A DNA stretch of 64,000 bases, from the NCBI RefSeq assembly GCF_000189635.1, contig NW_002476413.1, positions 744,001 to 808,000 of the forward strand. Reading direction: 5' to 3'. Within the stretch, counting starts at the first letter, position 1. Each line of letters opens with the position of its first letter. The notes beneath the pieces are model-generated. The model ran no database searches. It saw nothing but the letters and a program-made list of their open reading frames with translations, and was not told the origin of the DNA. The position numbers and the translations under genes were made by a program. Shown piece after piece: positions 62,315-64,000 of the stretch. Source of the stretch: Tetrahymena thermophila SB210 (taxonomy: Eukaryota > Ciliophora > Oligohymenophorea > Hymenostomatida > Tetrahymenidae).

Positions 62315-62951
62315 ATTAACAAGCACCTAAATCACATATATCTTAAGTAAAATACCTATTAATTTTTGATAGATATTTAATTAAATCATTTTTAATTTAA
62401 TAAAAAAAGATTGAAAACAAACATTTGCTAGTTTTTTAAAAATAGAAATTTTATACAAATTATGAGTTTATTTACAACTATTAATTGAATATTTATTATC
62501 AATGTATAAATTTTTAATGAATTATTTTTAATATTGAAATTAAATTACAATATAAATTTTTGTTTTTTGCTGATTAAATTATCAAAATAATATTTTTTTT
62601 TAATTCTAAAAAATTATCTAAAAACTATTTTTTAAATAAATAATAATTTAATACATACATACAAATTCTATTCCATCTTATATTTTAAAACCTTTTATTG
62701 TTTAAAATTTTTTATTTGTCTTAAGTAAAGATTGCAACTTTGAATTCAAATAAAGATATTATTTACTTTTATGTTTATTGATATTAACAAATAATGATAA
62801 TTTGTAAATATTTGTATATTTAGATGATCAAACATATAAACAAATAATTGATTGAAATTTTTTAAGACAGTACTTTAAACAAATAAATTAACAAACAATT
62901 ACTAAGTTTATTCAAATTGTTATTTTATCATAGTAAAATAAATATATAAAT
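62315..62951. other. Spacer between genes 10 and 11
   Basis: The shortest C-type spacer. It joins a C-type 3' flank directly to an upstream region carrying the conserved block (62698-62790). No relic or other gene was seen. Confidence 0.5.
62698..62790 (+). promoter_or_regulatory. Conserved upstream block, gene 11
   Basis: TTATTTGTCTTAAGTAAAGA, then TTGCAACTTTGAATTCAAAT, about 160-250 bases before the ATG. It closely matches the gene 10 block. Confidence 0.4.
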
Positions 62952-64000
62952 ATGAAGTCGCTAATAATTAGATTAATTATCACAGTCTCGATTCCAATTA
63001 TTGTTGGAGTTGCACTTGTTTTGCTGCTTTTTTATAAGAGTTTATGGAAGGCCCTCTACTAATGGTAATCAATAAGTATTTTAATATTTAAATTTTCAAA
63101 GTAGAATTAACTAAAATTTTGAAAAAAATACTCAATCATCACTCAGAGATAATCAATTTACTAATAATAATTAGGGAAGATGAAAGCTTAAAGTGGATAA
63201 AATAAACTTAATAATAGATTTTACATAATTCTGCCTATGCTTAATGCTTAATAGAGACTTACAGCTTCGATTAAGTAATCATAATATAATCTTATTATTT
63301 TAATCATCAAATTATTTTTTTTTTAACAAATTTCTATCATATTTTATTTATAAAGCTGCAAATGCATTTAATAGTTATCAACAGTATCATTTAAAAATAT
63401 TACGGATCTAAAGTAAAAAGTATTTAATAACCTAGGTTGTGGTTATTTATCATAACGGTATTTCTTTTTATAAAATTAGAAAATCTAAAGGCAAGTTTTC
63501 TTAAATGTTCCAATAAAGAATTATCAATGAATGAGTGTCCTCAAGATGTTTACACAAAACTCAATTAAAGTACCTATTATGTAGATTTATACTTCGTAAG
63601 AGAAATATTTAGCTTTAATAAACTCACTACTCAATAATAAGAATTTATTGTTATGGTAATCACAAAATTATTTATTTCATAATAACTCATAAAAATTCTA
63701 TAAAATATATTCAAGAACGAGTTTATTTCATATTATGGAAAAGCTGCTATAATAGCTTCTAATTCAGGAGAATTTTTGAAAATATAGACTATTTACAACG
63801 CAGATACTACATCACTTATGACTTACTAGCCACCTAGGTAGAAGCTATTATATAACTCAAAATATAAATAAATAATTTAAATTAACTAGGGATTTAGATT
63901 TTAAAGATACAACCTATTAGACATGCTTAGGTACTGACTTTACTGAACCATATGATCCAAGATGTAGATAATGGTACTAGTATGCTTAATAGCATGAAGG
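62952..64000 (+). CDS. Array gene 11 (subfamily C), 5' part of a Cache-type receptor, cut by the window end
   Basis: Exons 1-6 are present: 62952-63064, 63175-63274, 63356-63419, 63480-63655, 63716-63837 and 63890-63999. Base 64000 is the first base of intron 6. Exon lengths are exactly those of the other ten genes. The encoded part is the signal anchor (MKSLIIRLIITVS) and the front of the extracellular sensor, up to and just past YDPRCRQWY. It is very close to gene 10, even in its introns. The remaining extracellular exons and the cytoplasmic exon should lie to the right of this window. Whether the gene is complete cannot be judged here. Confidence 0.83.

Noticed and set aside
5117-64000. 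Surface (immobilisation) antigen gene cluster
   Set aside because: Those proteins are Cys-rich repeat proteins with a lipid-anchor signal. These proteins have two membrane helices and a large cytoplasmic part.
1-64000. CRISPR arrays, tRNA and rRNA genes
   Set aside because: I found no regularly spaced repeats, no cloverleaf-like segments and no rRNA-like sequence. The tandem order seen is of protein genes.

Overview
The window looks like nuclear DNA of a ciliate, most likely Tetrahymena or a close oligohymenophorean relative. It is very AT-rich. Every convincing reading frame is full of in-frame TAA and TAG codons and ends only at TGA, which is the ciliate code (TAA/TAG = Gln). Introns are short, AT-rich and GT-AG. 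I cannot tell macronuclear from micronuclear DNA, although the genes are not broken by obvious eliminated segments.

Layout. 1-427: no assigned gene. 428-1162 (minus): an intact gene for a GNAT-like acetyltransferase. 1163-5116: long spacer holding a decayed, inverted partial copy of the same acetyltransferase (2353-2592). 5117-64000: a head-to-tail array of eleven paralogous plus-strand genes, ten complete and the last cut by the window end. All eleven have the same intron positions and phases (nine exons in the complete genes). The first eight exons encode a membrane anchor and an extracellular region. The large ninth exon encodes the second membrane helix and the whole cytoplasmic part.

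The array falls into three contiguous subfamilies: A (genes 1-2, 5117-15926), B (genes 3-7, 17428-43520) and C (genes 8-11, 44640-end). This order suggests successive local duplications. Three decayed copies lie in spacers: 43737-44086, 49916-50523 and about 56462-57040. The last is B-like at its 3' end although it sits among C genes.

Predicted protein: N-terminal signal-anchor helix (about residues 4-28), extracellular Cache-type sensor with a DPRCRxWY motif and four invariant cysteines, second membrane helix (about 424-447), juxtamembrane helix with an invariant Pro-Ile, a Q/N/S-rich linker variable in length, two or more TPR-like repeats, and a C-terminal von Willebrand A-like domain in which the first metal-binding Asp is Gln. 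The natural inference is a family of sensory receptors that read a small extracellular ligand and signal through a protein-binding cytoplasmic tail. The ligand and output are not visible in the sequence.

Other points of interest: a roughly 480-bp foldback (MITE-like) element in intron 7 of gene 7 that is absent from its close paralogue gene 6, near-perfect hairpins at 56212-56249 and in intron 7 of gene 10, a 104-base G-free tract at 16396-16499, and conserved blocks upstream of genes within each subfamily.
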